Shown piece after piece: positions 18,438 through 27,684 of a stretch of DNA of 64,000 bases. The number at the start of each line of letters is the position of its first letter. The first letter of the stretch is position 1. The DNA is from Salinactinospora qingdaonensis (GTDB lineage Bacteria; Actinomycetota; Actinomycetes; Streptosporangiales; Streptosporangiaceae), in NCBI RefSeq assembly GCF_039539445.1, contig NZ_BAABDD010000020.1, forward strand, positions 1 through 64,000, read 5' to 3'. The position numbers and the translations under genes were made by a program. The notes under the pieces were generated by a model. It searched no databases, was not told where the DNA came from, and worked only from the letters and a program-made list of their open reading frames with translations.

Positions 18438-20261
18438 ATGTCCCCCATTGTCCACACCGCCGGTGAATCCCCAGGTGACACCATCCCGAGCCTGCTGCTG
18501 CGCAACGCCGACGAGTACGCCGACCTGCCGGCGCTTTCGTGGCGTGATCCCGACAAGGCCGACTGGTCGACCCTGACCTGGTCCCAAGTCCACGAGCGCG
18601 TCGCCGAACTGGCCGATGGCTATGCCGACCTGGGCGTGGAGCCTGGCGAGCAGGTGCTGCTCATGATGGGCAACCGTCCCGAGCACTGGCTGTCGGACCT
18701 GGCCCTGGTCCACATCGGCGCGGTCCCCACCACGGTGTACAGCACCGCCTCGGCCGAGCAGATCGCCTTCATCGCCGGCCACAGCGGCGCGCGGGTGGCG
18801 GTGGTGGAGAACGCCGCCGGGGCGGGGGTGTGGGAACCGCTGCTACGCGATCCGAACCTCCCGCTGCAACGACTGGTGGTGGTCGACACCGAGGGCCTCG
18901 ACCCCAGCGGCGGCTACGAGACGTTCGCGCGGCTGGACGAGGCGCCGACCTCCGGCGCGTTCGAGCGCTGGCGCTCCCTCACACCCCACAGTCGCCTGAC
19001 CGTGGTCTACACGTCGGGCACCACCGGCGATCCCAAAGGGGTGGTCGTCACCCACCACAATGTGCTGAGCAACGCGGTGTCGCTCGACAAGGTGGTGACG
19101 CTGCCGCCCCACGCCGACCACATCTGCTACCTGCCCTTGGCCCACATCGCCGAGCGCATGCTCGGCCTCTACCTGCCCGTATTTCGGGCCTCCCACGTGT
19201 GGATGTGCGACGACCCGCAAGCGGTGGCGGGGGTGCTGCAAGAGGTACGGCCGCCGCAGTTCTTCGGGGTCCCGCGGGTGTGGGAGAAGCTGACCTCAGC
19301 CCTCCGGTCGGCACTGGAGGCGCTGCCCCCGGAGCAGCGCGCCGCGGTCGACCAGGCCATGGCGGTGGCCACCGAACATGTGGGCTACCGCGAGCGCGGC
19401 GAGAAGATCCCCTCCGCCCTACAGGAGCGCTACGAGCGTGCGCGTTCCCAGGTGCTCTCGCCCCTGTTGGCCAAGGCCGGCCTCGAGCGGATCGTGTGGG
19501 CCTCCAGCGCCTCGGCCCCCATGCCCCTGGATATCGTGCGCTTTTGGGCCGGGCTGGGCATCGCGATCATGGACGCCTGGGGGCTGACCGAATCGGTGGG
19601 GGTGGCCACGGCCAACAGCCCCGAGACGGGTTTCCGGCTGGGCTCGGTGGGGCGTCCGATCGAGTCCGTGGAGATCGCGCTCGCCGACGACGGTGAGATC
19701 TACGTCCGCGGGGATTCGGTGTTCGACGGCTACCTCCAAGCCGACGGCTCCATTCGGTCGGCCAGCGACGAGGACGGCTGGTTCGCCACCGGCGACGTCG
19801 GCCACCAAGACCAGGACGGCTACCTGTGGATCACCGACCGCAAGAAGGAGTTGATCATCACCTCCAGCGGTAAGAACGTCTCTCCCGCGCTGGTGGAAAA
19901 CGCCCTCAAGGAGCACCCGCTCATCGGTCAAGCCTTCGCCTACGGCGACGGCCGCTCCTATCTCGTGGCCCTGCTGGTGCTGGACGGGGAGATCGCTCCG
20001 GGGTGGGCCGCGGCCAACGGGATCGAGGTCGGTGACGACTGGGAGTTGCTGGTCGCCCACCCGAAGGTGCGAGCCGCGGTCGGTCAGGCCGTCGAGGCCG
20101 CCAACCAGCGGTTGAACCGCGCCGAACAGGTCAAGCGCTATCACCTGCTCACCACCGAGTGGGGGCCCGACAGCGGCGAGCTGACCCCCTCGCTCAAGCT
20201 CAAGCGGCGGGTCGTCCAGGAGAAGTACGCCGCTGAACTGAACGCGCTCTACCACGACTAA
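18438..20261 (+). CDS. Long-chain acyl-CoA synthetase (AMP-forming)
   Basis: A 607-aa FadD-type ligase that activates a fatty or other carboxylic acid with ATP and CoA. The P-loop motif is VVYTSGTTGDPKGVVVTH; the A5 region is DAWGLTESVGVAT; GWFATGDVG and the ITDRKKELIITSSGKNVSP hinge segment follow. ATG at 18438 is preceded by AGGAG with 6 nt spacing. The C-terminal extension matches the FadD15/long-chain class. With the acyl-CoA dehydrogenase at 20.9 kb it forms the start of a beta-oxidation-like route. It probably acts at the membrane face. Confidence 0.93.
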   Translation: MSPIVHTAGESPGDTIPSLLLRNADEYADLPALSWRDPDKADWSTLTWSQVHERVAELADGYADLGVEPGEQVLLMMGNRPEHWLSDLALVHIGAVPTTVYSTASAEQIAFIAGHSGARVAVVENAAGAGVWEPLLRDPNLPLQRLVVVDTEGLDPSGGYETFARLDEAPTSGAFERWRSLTPHSRLTVVYTSGTTGDPKGVVVTHHNVLSNAVSLDKVVTLPPHADHICYLPLAHIAERMLGLYLPVFRASHVWMCDDPQAVAGVLQEVRPPQFFGVPRVWEKLTSALRSALEALPPEQRAAVDQAMAVATEHVGYRERGEKIPSALQERYERARSQVLSPLLAKAGLERIVWASSASAPMPLDIVRFWAGLGIAIMDAWGLTESVGVATANSPETGFRLGSVGRPIESVEIALADDGEIYVRGDSVFDGYLQADGSIRSASDEDGWFATGDVGHQDQDGYLWITDRKKELIITSSGKNVSPALVENALKEHPLIGQAFAYGDGRSYLVALLVLDGEIAPGWAAANGIEVGDDWELLVAHPKVRAAVGQAVEAANQRLNRAEQVKRYHLLTTEWGPDSGELTPSLKLKRRVVQEKYAAELNALYHD

Positions 20262-20404
20262 GGCGAGGAGCGACGAACGAGGGGAGGCCGCCGCTGGGCC
20301 TTCCCTATTACCTTTGAGGGCGGTTCTGCACGGCGACTCCCCCGCGTATGGGCCTGGGGCACGGTGCGCGCCGGGGCTGAGGAATGTCCGTGGGGTTCCC
20401 CGCC

Positions 20405-20438
20405 ACTCGTGCCTCGATCGCTACGCGATCTCAGCAGC
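20405..20438 (+). repeat. 34-bp palindromic repeat, copy 3
   Basis: Core GATCGCTACGCGATC, a loop variant (TAC in place of TTC), with the flank CTCGTGCCTC. It lies between convergent genes. Confidence 0.8.
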
Positions 20439-20765
20439 CCGAGGGTGCCACAACCCACCATCACACCTAAGAGGAATTCCTCACCCAAAAAAACCAGCCG
20501 CCCCCTTCTCACCACCAAGATGAGCCCCCTCGAAGAGAACCCCTCCCTCGAGCTCTAGCACGAAGATGTCCCTACGCATGACAGGCGAGCCCCCTCGAAG
20601 AGACCCCCTCCCCGAGAGACAGGCCAGGCTTCAGGAGCTTTCCACCCCCCGACCTCGCCTTCAGCAGGCCGCCATCCCCTGTCATACCTTGGGCTACAGC
20701 AACGCCTCCTCACCCCATAACCACCCGCACCGGTTGAGATCACCCCGGCCACCGCGTCTCCTCAG

Positions 20766-20799
20766 GCTGCCGAGATCGCGAAGCGATCGAGGTACGAGC
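20766..20799 (-). repeat. 34-bp palindromic repeat, copy 4
   Basis: Core GATCGCGAAGCGATC in the opposite orientation to copy 3; one substitution in the flank (GGTACGAGC). It forms an inverted pair with copy 3 around 330 bp. Confidence 0.8.
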
Positions 20800-20878
20800 G
20801 AACGCCACCACCTCCCCGCCACGCTTGACGAAAAACATCGAGGCGCCCCTTGCGTCGGTGCGCATTGCCGGGGGTGGT

Positions 20879-22018
20879 TCAAAGTCCGTAGCTACGGCCA
20901 ATGATGTCGCGCTGGATCTCGCTGGTGCCGCCGTAGACGGTGGAGACCACGGCCGAACGCAGGTGGCGCTCCATGTCGTACTCGGTGGCGTAGCCGTAGC
21001 CGCCCATCATCTGCATGCCCTCCAGCGCCGCGCGCTTGGCGGTCTCGGTCGCCTTGAGCTTGGCCATGGCCGCCTCACGGGAGAGGCGCTGTTGCGGATC
21101 GGTGTCGTAGTCGGCGGCGACGTCGCGGATCAGCAGCCGCACGCACTCGATCTCGGTGGCCAGATCGGCGACCCGGTGGCGTAGGGCCTGGAAGGTGCCC
21201 ACGGGGCGCCCGAACTGCTCGCGGACCTTGATGTAGGACACGGCATCGTTGAAGGCGCGGCGGGCCACCCCCAGCATGCTCGACGCGAGGAAGAGGCGCT
21301 CGCAGTCGAGGCCGGCCATGAGCTGGCCCCACCCCTGGTCGACCTCGCCCACGACGGCGCTGTCGGGCAGGCGAACGTCGGTGAAGTAGACGTCGTTGAC
21401 CTCTCGGCCGCCCATGGTTTCGATGGGCCGGATCTCGATGCCGGGGGTGTCGGCGGGGACGTCGAACATGGTGAGGCCGTGGTGCTTGTCCGGCCCGGTC
21501 CTGGCCACCAGCAGGATCGTCTCAGCCAGGTGGGCGTTGGAGATCCACGTCTTGTGCCCGTTGACCAGCCAACCCCCCTCGGGATGGCGCTCGGCGGCGC
21601 ACTGCAACGCGCCCACGTCGGAGCCGGCCTCTGGCTCCGACATGGCGATCGAGGCCACGGCGCCCTCGACGGTGGCGCGCAGGACCCGCTCCTTCTGGTC
21701 GTGAGTGCCGAACCTCTCGTAGGCTTTGGCGGCGATCGCGGTGGTAACGAAGCCGCCGCTGGGCACCATGCCGTAGGAGGTCTCCTCCAAGAACAGGCAG
21801 GCTTCGGTGAGGCCGCCGCCGGCGCCGCCATAGGCTTCCGGGAAGCACACCCCCAGCCAGCCGAGCTCGGCCAGCTTGCGGTAGATCTCTGGATTGTGGG
21901 CGGTGCCGCCCTCCTTGGCCCATTGGTCGCGCTGTTCGCGGGTGCCACACTCCCGCGTGGCGAAGTCGCGCAACGCGGCGACGAAATCCTGCTGCTCCAC
22001 TGTGAGTCGAGTGCCCAT
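20879..22018 (-). CDS. Acyl-CoA dehydrogenase
   Basis: A 379-aa FAD enzyme that introduces a 2,3-double bond into an acyl-CoA. Signatures: AMSEPEAGSDVGAL, the GWLVNGHKTWISNA segment, REQFGRPVGTFQALRHRVAD, MMGGYGYATEYDMER and the C-terminal GGTSEIQRDIIGR. The usual catalytic-base position lies in the VYGGTSE region. ATG at 22018 follows GGGAGAACGCAC. It is divergent from a TetR gene with a palindrome between them. The acyl-CoA ligase at 18.4 kb could feed it. Substrate chain type unknown. Confidence 0.93.
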   Translation of the reverse strand: MGTRLTVEQQDFVAALRDFATRECGTREQRDQWAKEGGTAHNPEIYRKLAELGWLGVCFPEAYGGAGGGLTEACLFLEETSYGMVPSGGFVTTAIAAKAYERFGTHDQKERVLRATVEGAVASIAMSEPEAGSDVGALQCAAERHPEGGWLVNGHKTWISNAHLAETILLVARTGPDKHHGLTMFDVPADTPGIEIRPIETMGGREVNDVYFTDVRLPDSAVVGEVDQGWGQLMAGLDCERLFLASSMLGVARRAFNDAVSYIKVREQFGRPVGTFQALRHRVADLATEIECVRLLIRDVAADYDTDPQQRLSREAAMAKLKATETAKRAALEGMQMMGGYGYATEYDMERHLRSAVVSTVYGGTSEIQRDIIGRSYGL

Positions 22019-22050
22019 GTGCGTTCTCCCAAGAACGGACCGCGTGGTAC

Positions 22051-22062
22051 AAAGATATCTTT
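22051..22062. promoter_or_regulatory. Palindrome in acyl-CoA dehydrogenase / TetR divergent promoter
   Basis: AAAGATATCTTT is a perfect 12-bp palindrome in the AT-rich gap between the divergent genes. It is a candidate operator for the TetR protein encoded at 22097. Confidence 0.5.
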
Positions 22063-22096
22063 TGGATAAAATAGTTTCAAAGAGTTCGGACATGAG

Positions 22097-22750
22097 ATGA
22101 GGGAGGTCGTCTTGGCTGGCAGTGCGGACACGGGTGGCGGTGAGTCCCTGCTCACCCGTGTGGTCGCCGACCACTACGCGGGCGACACCGTGGCGCAGCA
22201 GATCCTCGACGCGGCAAAGCAGCAGTTCGCCACGTTCGGGCTGCGCCGCTCCACCATCGACGACGTCGCCAAGCGCGCCGGGCTGTCGCGCATCACCGTC
22301 TACCGCCGCTTCAGCACCAAGAACAACCTCATCGAAGCGTGCCTGGCGCGGGAGTGCCGGGCGCTACTGCACGATCTGGACGAGGCCCTCGGCGAGCTGC
22401 CCACGATGGAGGACCGTGTGGTCGAGGGCTTCGTCGTGTCGATGCGCTATGCCCGGCACCATCCTCTGATCGGTGAGCTGCTCACCCTCGAACCCGAGGT
22501 TGTGCTGCCCTTCTTCACCGTCAACGGCGGCCCCGTGCTGGCGGCGCTACGCGCCTACATCGCCGAACACCTGCGCAAGGGGCAGGGTGCGCGAGGCAGG
22601 GCCGAAGCGCAGCCGGAACCGGTGGCCGAGCTCATGGTGCGCATCGCCGTCTCCTTCCTGTTGACTCCGCAAAGCTGCGTCGAACTCGACGACGCCGAGC
22701 AGTGCCGTGTGTTCGCCCGCCGGTACCTGGCTCCGCTGATCGGGTGCTAG
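22097..22750 (+). CDS. TetR-family transcriptional regulator
   Basis: A 217-aa repressor with an N-terminal HTH near residues 36-80 (LRRSTIDDVAKRAGLSRITV). It is divergent from the acyl-CoA dehydrogenase gene and probably represses it, with an acyl-CoA-like ligand. Two starts are possible: ATG 22097 with a weak ribosome site, or TTG 22112 behind GGGAGG. The stop codon TAG (22748-22750) is the terminal CTAG of the palindromic element that follows, so the natural C-terminus may have been changed by that element. Confidence 0.88.
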   Translation: MREVVLAGSADTGGGESLLTRVVADHYAGDTVAQQILDAAKQQFATFGLRRSTIDDVAKRAGLSRITVYRRFSTKNNLIEACLARECRALLHDLDEALGELPTMEDRVVEGFVVSMRYARHHPLIGELLTLEPEVVLPFFTVNGGPVLAALRAYIAEHLRKGQGARGRAEAQPEPVAELMVRIAVSFLLTPQSCVELDDAEQCRVFARRYLAPLIGC

Positions 22751-22915
22751 GTCCTGTTTTTCGAACGGCTGGGGTGGGGGCGCGTGGGGGCTTCGTCGTC
22801 CGCTCGTGCCTCGATCGCTTCGCGACCTCGGCAGCCCAGGGGGGCGACAGCGGACGCGCTCACCGCGTGCGCCCACCGCCGGCCCCAGCCGCCCTTTTCA
22901 AAAGACAGAACCTAG
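22747..22915. repeat. CTAG-bounded palindromic element, 169 bp, containing a 34-bp repeat
   Basis: Left end CTAGGTCCTGTTTTTCGAAC and right end, inverted, reading AAAAGACAGAACCTAG. The subterminal inverted repeats GGCTGGGG and CCCCAGCC also pair. Inside lies a 34-bp palindrome (22802-22835, variant core GATCGCTTCGCGACC). The left CTAG supplies the stop of the TetR gene and the right CTAG supplies the stop of the minus-strand remnant at 22912. This looks like a small mobile element that sits at gene ends, or a very long bidirectional terminator. Confidence 0.75.
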
Positions 22916-23102
22916 AGCAGCAGGCTGTCGAAACTGAGGTCGGCTATACCCACCGACTCGGCGTCGACCAGCACCTGTCCGGCCTCCACCGTGGTGACCT
23001 CCAACTCGGACAGGTTCACGGCGATGGGCAGGTTGGCGGGGACGATGTCGGCCCCGACCGGGGGTAGCCCGGCGAGATCGGATAGGTGGCCCGTGGCGGC
23101 CC
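22912..23102 (-). pseudogene. C-terminal gene remnant, possibly DUF2993-like
   Basis: An open minus-strand frame of about 62 codons with coding-like composition, ending in LSFDSLLL and a stop formed by the CTAG of the adjacent element. Text such as PANLPIAVNLSELEV resembles the last strands of DUF2993 (LmeA-type lipid-binding) proteins, a weak match. There is no start; upstream it abuts the DUF2236 remnant at about 23103, so it was cut by the same rearrangement. Confidence 0.45.
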
Positions 23103-23483
23103 CGGATGGTCGCCGAGGAGCTGGAGCCCACCCTCGTCGTCAAGGAACTACTGGACCCCGACCGCCCCCTCCCGGTGCCCGAGGGCGCTTCCCGCCTGCT
23201 GCGGCTGCTATGGCCCTACATCATGCCGCCCCTGGCCCGACTGCGGGTCTTTACGACAATCGGCCTCCTCCCGCCCAAGGTTCGCGAGAAGCTAGGCCTG
23301 GCGTGGACCGACCGCGACGAGCGCCGCATGCGACTGCTGGGCCGGGTCATCGCGGCGGTGGTCCCGCGGCTGCCCGAGCGCCTGCGGTACCTGCCGGTGG
23401 CGCGGCAGGCGCGGCGGGCCGTACGGCGCGGCGAATCGCCGACACCGACCGAGTCACAACGAACCGAAGGGAAGGTGGGCTGA
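23103..23483 (+). pseudogene. C-terminal part of a DUF2236 (MpaB-family) oxygenase
   Basis: The sequence RMVAEELEPT, then LLWPYIMPPLARLRVFTTIG, LPPKVREKLGLAW and a final PERLRYLPVARQARRAV is the C-terminal third of a DUF2236 protein. An ATG at 23106 would give 125 aa, but the catalytic N-terminal region is missing. It probably belongs to the N-terminal part at 17073-17400, now 5.7 kb away. The stop TGA overlaps the ATG of the DUF4334 gene, which suggests an original operon order DUF2236-DUF4334. Confidence 0.65.
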
Positions 23484-23959
23484 TGACTCCCCCCTCGACC
23501 CAGGCTCTACTCACGGCACTGCGCGACGACCGGCAGGAAGCCGCCCGCGTCGACTACGCCGACCTCGAACGGCTGTGGGCCAACCTGGAGCCGGCGGGCC
23601 TGGAGGAGGTCCTCGGCGTGTGGCAAGGCCGCGTGATCCGCACCGGCCATCCCGTGGAGCGGCTGCTCGACGGCAGCGGCTGGTACGGCAAGACGTTCAA
23701 CTCGCCTATGGACGCCAAACCCCTGATCTGCCGCGACGGCGCCGGCGAGCTCTACTCCAACGTCGAACTGGGCGGCGGGGAGGCCACGCTGTGGATGGTC
23801 GAGTTCCGCGGGGAGTGTACGGCCTCGATGGTCTACGACGGGCGCCCCATCGTCGACCATTTCAAGAAAGTGGACCGGGACACGCTGCTGGGCGTCATGA
23901 ACGGCCGCGACACGCTGCACGAGGGGAAGCACTGCTACTTCCTGCTCATCCGGGACTAG
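23483..23959 (+). CDS. DUF4334 / GXWXG-domain protein
   Basis: A 158-aa protein with an N-terminal GXWXG-like domain (VWQGRVIRTGHP, GSGWYGKTFNSP) and a C-terminal DUF4334 domain (MVEFRGECTASMVYDGRPIV, HFKKVDRDTLLGVMNGRD). Its biochemical role is unknown; a small lipid- or alkyl-binding beta-barrel is likely. Its ATG overlaps the preceding stop (TGATG). It is followed 27 bp later by an alcohol dehydrogenase, so it belongs to the alcohol-oxidation gene set. Confidence 0.85.
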   Translation: MTPPSTQALLTALRDDRQEAARVDYADLERLWANLEPAGLEEVLGVWQGRVIRTGHPVERLLDGSGWYGKTFNSPMDAKPLICRDGAGELYSNVELGGGEATLWMVEFRGECTASMVYDGRPIVDHFKKVDRDTLLGVMNGRDTLHEGKHCYFLLIRD

Positions 23960-23986
23960 CCGCCACCACGACAAGGAGGATTGCCC

Positions 23987-25081
23987 ATGCGTGTGCGAGC
24001 GGCCCTCGTGGCGGCCCCCGGCGACCCCTTCACGATCCGCGACGTCGACCTCGCCGCTCCCGGCGAGCACGAGGTGCTCGTGCGCGTCACGGCGGTCGGC
24101 ATCTGCCACACCGATCTGCTCTACCGCCGGATGTGGCCGCGGGCGCGCACCCCCGTCGTGCTCGGCCACGAGGGCACCGGCACGGTGGAGGCCGTCGGCG
24201 CGCAGGTCACCCGGGTCAGACCGGGTGAGACCGTCTGCATGAGCTACCGCAACTGCGGCGCGTGCGACACCTGCCGCGCCGGACACCCCGCCTACTGCGA
24301 CTCGGCGGGGCCGCTGAACCTCTCCGGGGGGCGGGCCGACGGCACGTCCCCCCTCTCCGCCGGGGGCGCCCCGGTCTACGGCTCCTTCTTCGGCCAGTCC
24401 AGCTTCGCCACCCACGCCCTGGCGCACGAGAACAACACGGTGCCGGTGCCCGCGACCCTGCCCGCGCGCGTCGCGGCGCCGCTGGGGTGCAGCGTGCAGA
24501 CCGGAGCCGGCGCGGTGTGCAACGTCCTGCGGCCCCACCCCGGAGAGCCGCTAGCGATCTTCGGCGCCGGCGGGGTGGGGCTCAGCGCGCTCATGGCGGC
24601 CCAGGCCATCGGCTGCGACACCATCGTCGCTGTCGATCCGCTGCGCACGCGGCGGGAGCTGGCGGTCGCACTGGGAGCTCGGGCGGCGATCGACCCGGGC
24701 TCGGGCGAGGAGGTGCCCGCCGCGGTGCGCCGCGCCGCCGGCGGCACACTCGGCTACGCCATCGACACCACCGGCCGCCAAGACGCCATCGGCAACGCCG
24801 TCGCGGCGCTGCGGCCCATGGGATCGCTGGTGCTGGCCGGTTTGGGAGGCACCGCGGAGCTGGACGTGTCCAGGATCGTCACGCGCGGCATCAGCGTGCG
24901 CGGCACCGTCGAAGGCGACGCCACCCCCGCCGACTTCATCCCGCGCATGGTGGAGCTGTACCGCGCGGGACGACTGCCCGTGGAGCGCATCGTGACGGAG
25001 TTCGCCTTCGACCGGATCGAGGCAGCCGCCCAAGCCGCCACCGCTGGGCAGGTCGTCAAACCGGTACTGCGCATGGCCTAG
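23987..25081 (+). CDS. Zinc-dependent alcohol dehydrogenase (MDR family)
   Basis: A 364-aa NAD(P)-dependent enzyme oxidising a primary, perhaps aryl or long-chain, alcohol to the aldehyde. Catalytic zinc ligands are Cys40 (GICHTD) and His61-Glu62; structural zinc is held by Cys90, 93, 96 and 104 (CGACDTC and AYC). The Rossmann motif is FGAGGVGLSALM. ATG at 23987 follows AAGGAGGA. An aldehyde dehydrogenase gene lies 148 bp downstream on the same strand, giving alcohol to acid in two steps. The closest class by eye is the aryl-alcohol dehydrogenase group. Confidence 0.92.
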   Translation: MRVRAALVAAPGDPFTIRDVDLAAPGEHEVLVRVTAVGICHTDLLYRRMWPRARTPVVLGHEGTGTVEAVGAQVTRVRPGETVCMSYRNCGACDTCRAGHPAYCDSAGPLNLSGGRADGTSPLSAGGAPVYGSFFGQSSFATHALAHENNTVPVPATLPARVAAPLGCSVQTGAGAVCNVLRPHPGEPLAIFGAGGVGLSALMAAQAIGCDTIVAVDPLRTRRELAVALGARAAIDPGSGEEVPAAVRRAAGGTLGYAIDTTGRQDAIGNAVAALRPMGSLVLAGLGGTAELDVSRIVTRGISVRGTVEGDATPADFIPRMVELYRAGRLPVERIVTEFAFDRIEAAAQAATAGQVVKPVLRMA

Positions 25082-25229
25082 CCCCGGGCGTTGCCGCGCC
25101 CCGCCCATGCTGACCTCGGCGCTCCCGCCCGACCCCGGTAGGGAAAACCTCTCCCCCACGAACGAAATAACGAAACGACTTTAGTTTTTTTGTATCAAGC
25201 CGCTATGGCGGCGCCACAGGAGGAAGCCC

Positions 25230-26687
25230 ATGACGAAGGCCACGACTCCCCCAACCGAGGAGCCGACCACCTCGCCCGGCACCGACGCCGGCGACGACCC
25301 GCACCCGGCGGTTCGGGCCGCTCGCCAGGCGGCACCGGACTGGGCACGGCTGTCCTTCAAGGACCGGCGCGACCTGCTCCTGCGCTGGAAGCGGCTGATG
25401 GTGTCCCGCGCCGACGAGCTGATCGACGTGATCAGCTCCGATACCGGCAAACCCCACGCCGACGCCCTGCTGGAAGTGTCGCTGAGCGCTGAACACGTGC
25501 ACTGGGCGGCCAAAAACGCCCAGCGCGTGCTGGCTCCCCGCCGTGTCGGCTCCGGACTGTTGGGCATCGACCAGGTCGCCACCGTCGGCTACGAGCCCCT
25601 GGGCGTCGTCGGCGTCATCGGCCCGTGGAACTATCCGCTGTTCACGCCGATGGGCTCCATCTGCTACGCGCTCGCCGCCGGCAACGCCGTGGTGTTCAAA
25701 CCCAGTGAACTCACGCCGGGCGTCGGCGTGTGGCTAGCCGACACCTTCGCCACGGCCACCGGCCACGGCGACGTGCTGCGCACCGTCACCGGCGGCGGCG
25801 ACGTGGGCGCGGCCCTGTGCGCGGCCGGCGTTGACAAGGTGGCCTTCACCGGCTCGGCGGGCACCGCCCGCAAAGTCATGGCGACCTGCGCCGAGACACT
25901 GACCCCGATCGTGGCCGAGTGCGGCGGCAAAGACGCCATGATCGTCGACTCCGGCGCCGACCTGACCCGAGCCGCTTCGGCCGCGGTGTTCGGCGCCATG
26001 GGTAACGCCGGACAGACCTGCGTGGGCGTCGAACGGGTCTACGTCGTCGAGGAGCTGCACGCCGCGTTCGTGCAAAAGGTGACCGATCTGGCCGCCGGCC
26101 TCAGCCCCGGAAACACGCCCGAGGCCGACTACGGCCCCATGACGCTGCCGAGCCAGGCTGAGACCGTGCGCGAGCACATCGCCGATGCGGTCACGCGCGG
26201 CGGCACGGCGGTGCTCGGCGGCGTCGACTCGGTGGCCGGCACCATGGTGGGGCCGGTGGTGCTCACCGATGTGCCCGAGGACGCGCTCGCGGTCACCGAC
26301 GAGACCTTCGGGCCGACCATTGTCATCAACCGGGTCGCCGACGCCGAGGAGGCGCTGCGGCGGGCCAACGCTTCAGGCTACGGGCTGGGCGGCTCGGTGT
26401 TCTCCGGCAGCCGCACACGGGCCATGGGACTGGCGCGCCGGATGCGCGCCGGCGCCGTGTCGATCGGCGCGGTCGTCGCCTTCGCCGCGATCCCGGCGCT
26501 GCCTTTCGGCGGGATCGGGCTGTCGGGCTTTGGACGTATCCACGGCGCCGACGGGCTGCGCGAGTTCTCGCGCGCCAAGTCGATCACCCGCCGCCGCTTC
26601 ACCCTGCCCATCGACGTGACGTCGTTCTCACGCACCCGAAAAGACATCGCCCTGACCCGTTCGCTGCTCAAGCGCAGGCACACATGA
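25230..26687 (+). CDS. Aldehyde dehydrogenase
   Basis: A 485-aa NAD(P)-dependent aldehyde dehydrogenase. Key residues: Asn134 in IGPWNYP, Glu230 in IVAECGGKD, nucleophile Cys264 in GNAGQTC, and the FGPTIVINRV segment with its conserved Glu-Thr-Phe. ATG at 25230 follows CAGGAGGA. It acts on the product of the alcohol dehydrogenase upstream; the acid could then be taken up by the acyl-CoA ligase at 18.4 kb. The stop overlaps an ATG at 26684, a possible coupled start for the next gene. Confidence 0.93.
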   Translation: MTKATTPPTEEPTTSPGTDAGDDPHPAVRAARQAAPDWARLSFKDRRDLLLRWKRLMVSRADELIDVISSDTGKPHADALLEVSLSAEHVHWAAKNAQRVLAPRRVGSGLLGIDQVATVGYEPLGVVGVIGPWNYPLFTPMGSICYALAAGNAVVFKPSELTPGVGVWLADTFATATGHGDVLRTVTGGGDVGAALCAAGVDKVAFTGSAGTARKVMATCAETLTPIVAECGGKDAMIVDSGADLTRAASAAVFGAMGNAGQTCVGVERVYVVEELHAAFVQKVTDLAAGLSPGNTPEADYGPMTLPSQAETVREHIADAVTRGGTAVLGGVDSVAGTMVGPVVLTDVPEDALAVTDETFGPTIVINRVADAEEALRRANASGYGLGGSVFSGSRTRAMGLARRMRAGAVSIGAVVAFAAIPALPFGGIGLSGFGRIHGADGLREFSRAKSITRRRFTLPIDVTSFSRTRKDIALTRSLLKRRHT

Positions 26688-26737
26688 CGCCGCGCACCGT
26701 GGCGAGCACCGGCAACCGCGAACCGAGGAGGACCACC

Positions 26738-27684
26738 GTGAGCATCGCGCTCCCGGAGCCTGCACCCGATGCGCCCCCGCGCCGGGGCGACCGGCTGTAC
26801 TGGCTGCGCCGCATCAAAGCCCTCGACCCGCAAACCCAGCACGAGGAGATCTACCGGATCTCGGCCGGCCACGAATTCCCGTGGGACTACAACCGCGCCC
26901 TGGAGCTGGCGCTGTTTCGGACCTACTGTGTGCCCTCGATCTCGGGGCTGCTGGAGGCCACCGGCGAGTTCGCGCAGCGTCCGCAGAAACGCTACGACGA
27001 CACGGCGCTGCTGATGGCCGAGATCGTCAAGCACGGCTACGACGCGCCGCGCGGCAAGGAGAGCCTGCGCTCGATCAACCGGATGCACGGCCAGTACAAC
27101 ATTTCCAACGACGACATGCGCTACGTGTTGTCGACGTTCGTCTACGAGCCCGTCGACTGGATCGACCGGTTCGGCTGGCGCCGACTGTGCGAGCAGGAGC
27201 GGCAGGCGGCCTACCACTACTACCGGGAGGTGGGCACCCGGATGGGGATCAAGGAGATCCCGCCCGACTACGAGTCCTTCCGCCGGTTCAAGGCCGACTA
27301 CGAGCGTGAGCACTTCCGCTACGCCGACACCAACGCGCGGGTGGGCCGCTCCACCCTCGACCTGGTGCGCTCCTGGGTGCCGCGCCCGGTACGGCCGGTG
27401 GCCGACGCCGTCGTGCGCGCCCTGTTGGACGAGCGCACCCGGGAGGCGTTCGGGTTCGCTGCCCCGCTCCGTGGGTGGTGCGCGCCGTCGAGTCGGCCCT
27501 GCGGGTGCGGGCGGCGGTGGAGACCCAACTGCCGCCGCGCCGCCGCTCCCTGCTGGCCGCTGAGGCCAAGACCCGCACCTATCCCCACTGGCCCCACGGC
27601 CACGAGATCTCCGAGCTGGGCAGCCGGGCGCCCGACGACATCGACCCGCGGTGGCTGCGCCGCTTTCGCCCCGAGACGTCGTAG
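26738..27684 (+). pseudogene. DUF2236 (MpaB/Lcp-like) oxygenase, interrupted by a frameshift
   Basis: Heme-type oxygenase family related to MpaB and rubber oxygenase. GTG at 26738 follows GAGGAGGACCACC (alternative ATG 26684, coupled to the aldehyde dehydrogenase stop). Conserved text includes INRMHGQYNISNDDMRYVL, FVYEPVDWIDRFGWR, REVGTRMGIKEIPPDYESF and DYEREHFRYAD, with His in RMHG and EHFR. Near 27460 homology moves to the next frame, where it continues VVRAVESALRVRAAV and ends RWLRRFRPETS at 27684. The shift lies in a C-rich run, so either a sequencing error or real decay is possible. If real, translation runs on in a wrong frame and loses the last 70 residues. Confidence 0.7.

Larger units (their letters stand above)
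20262..20878. other. Intergenic region between convergent genes, with two palindromic repeats
   Basis: About 620 bp between the ends of the acyl-CoA ligase and acyl-CoA dehydrogenase genes. It holds two 34-bp palindromes in opposite orientation and otherwise C-rich sequence without a credible gene. Confidence 0.6.
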
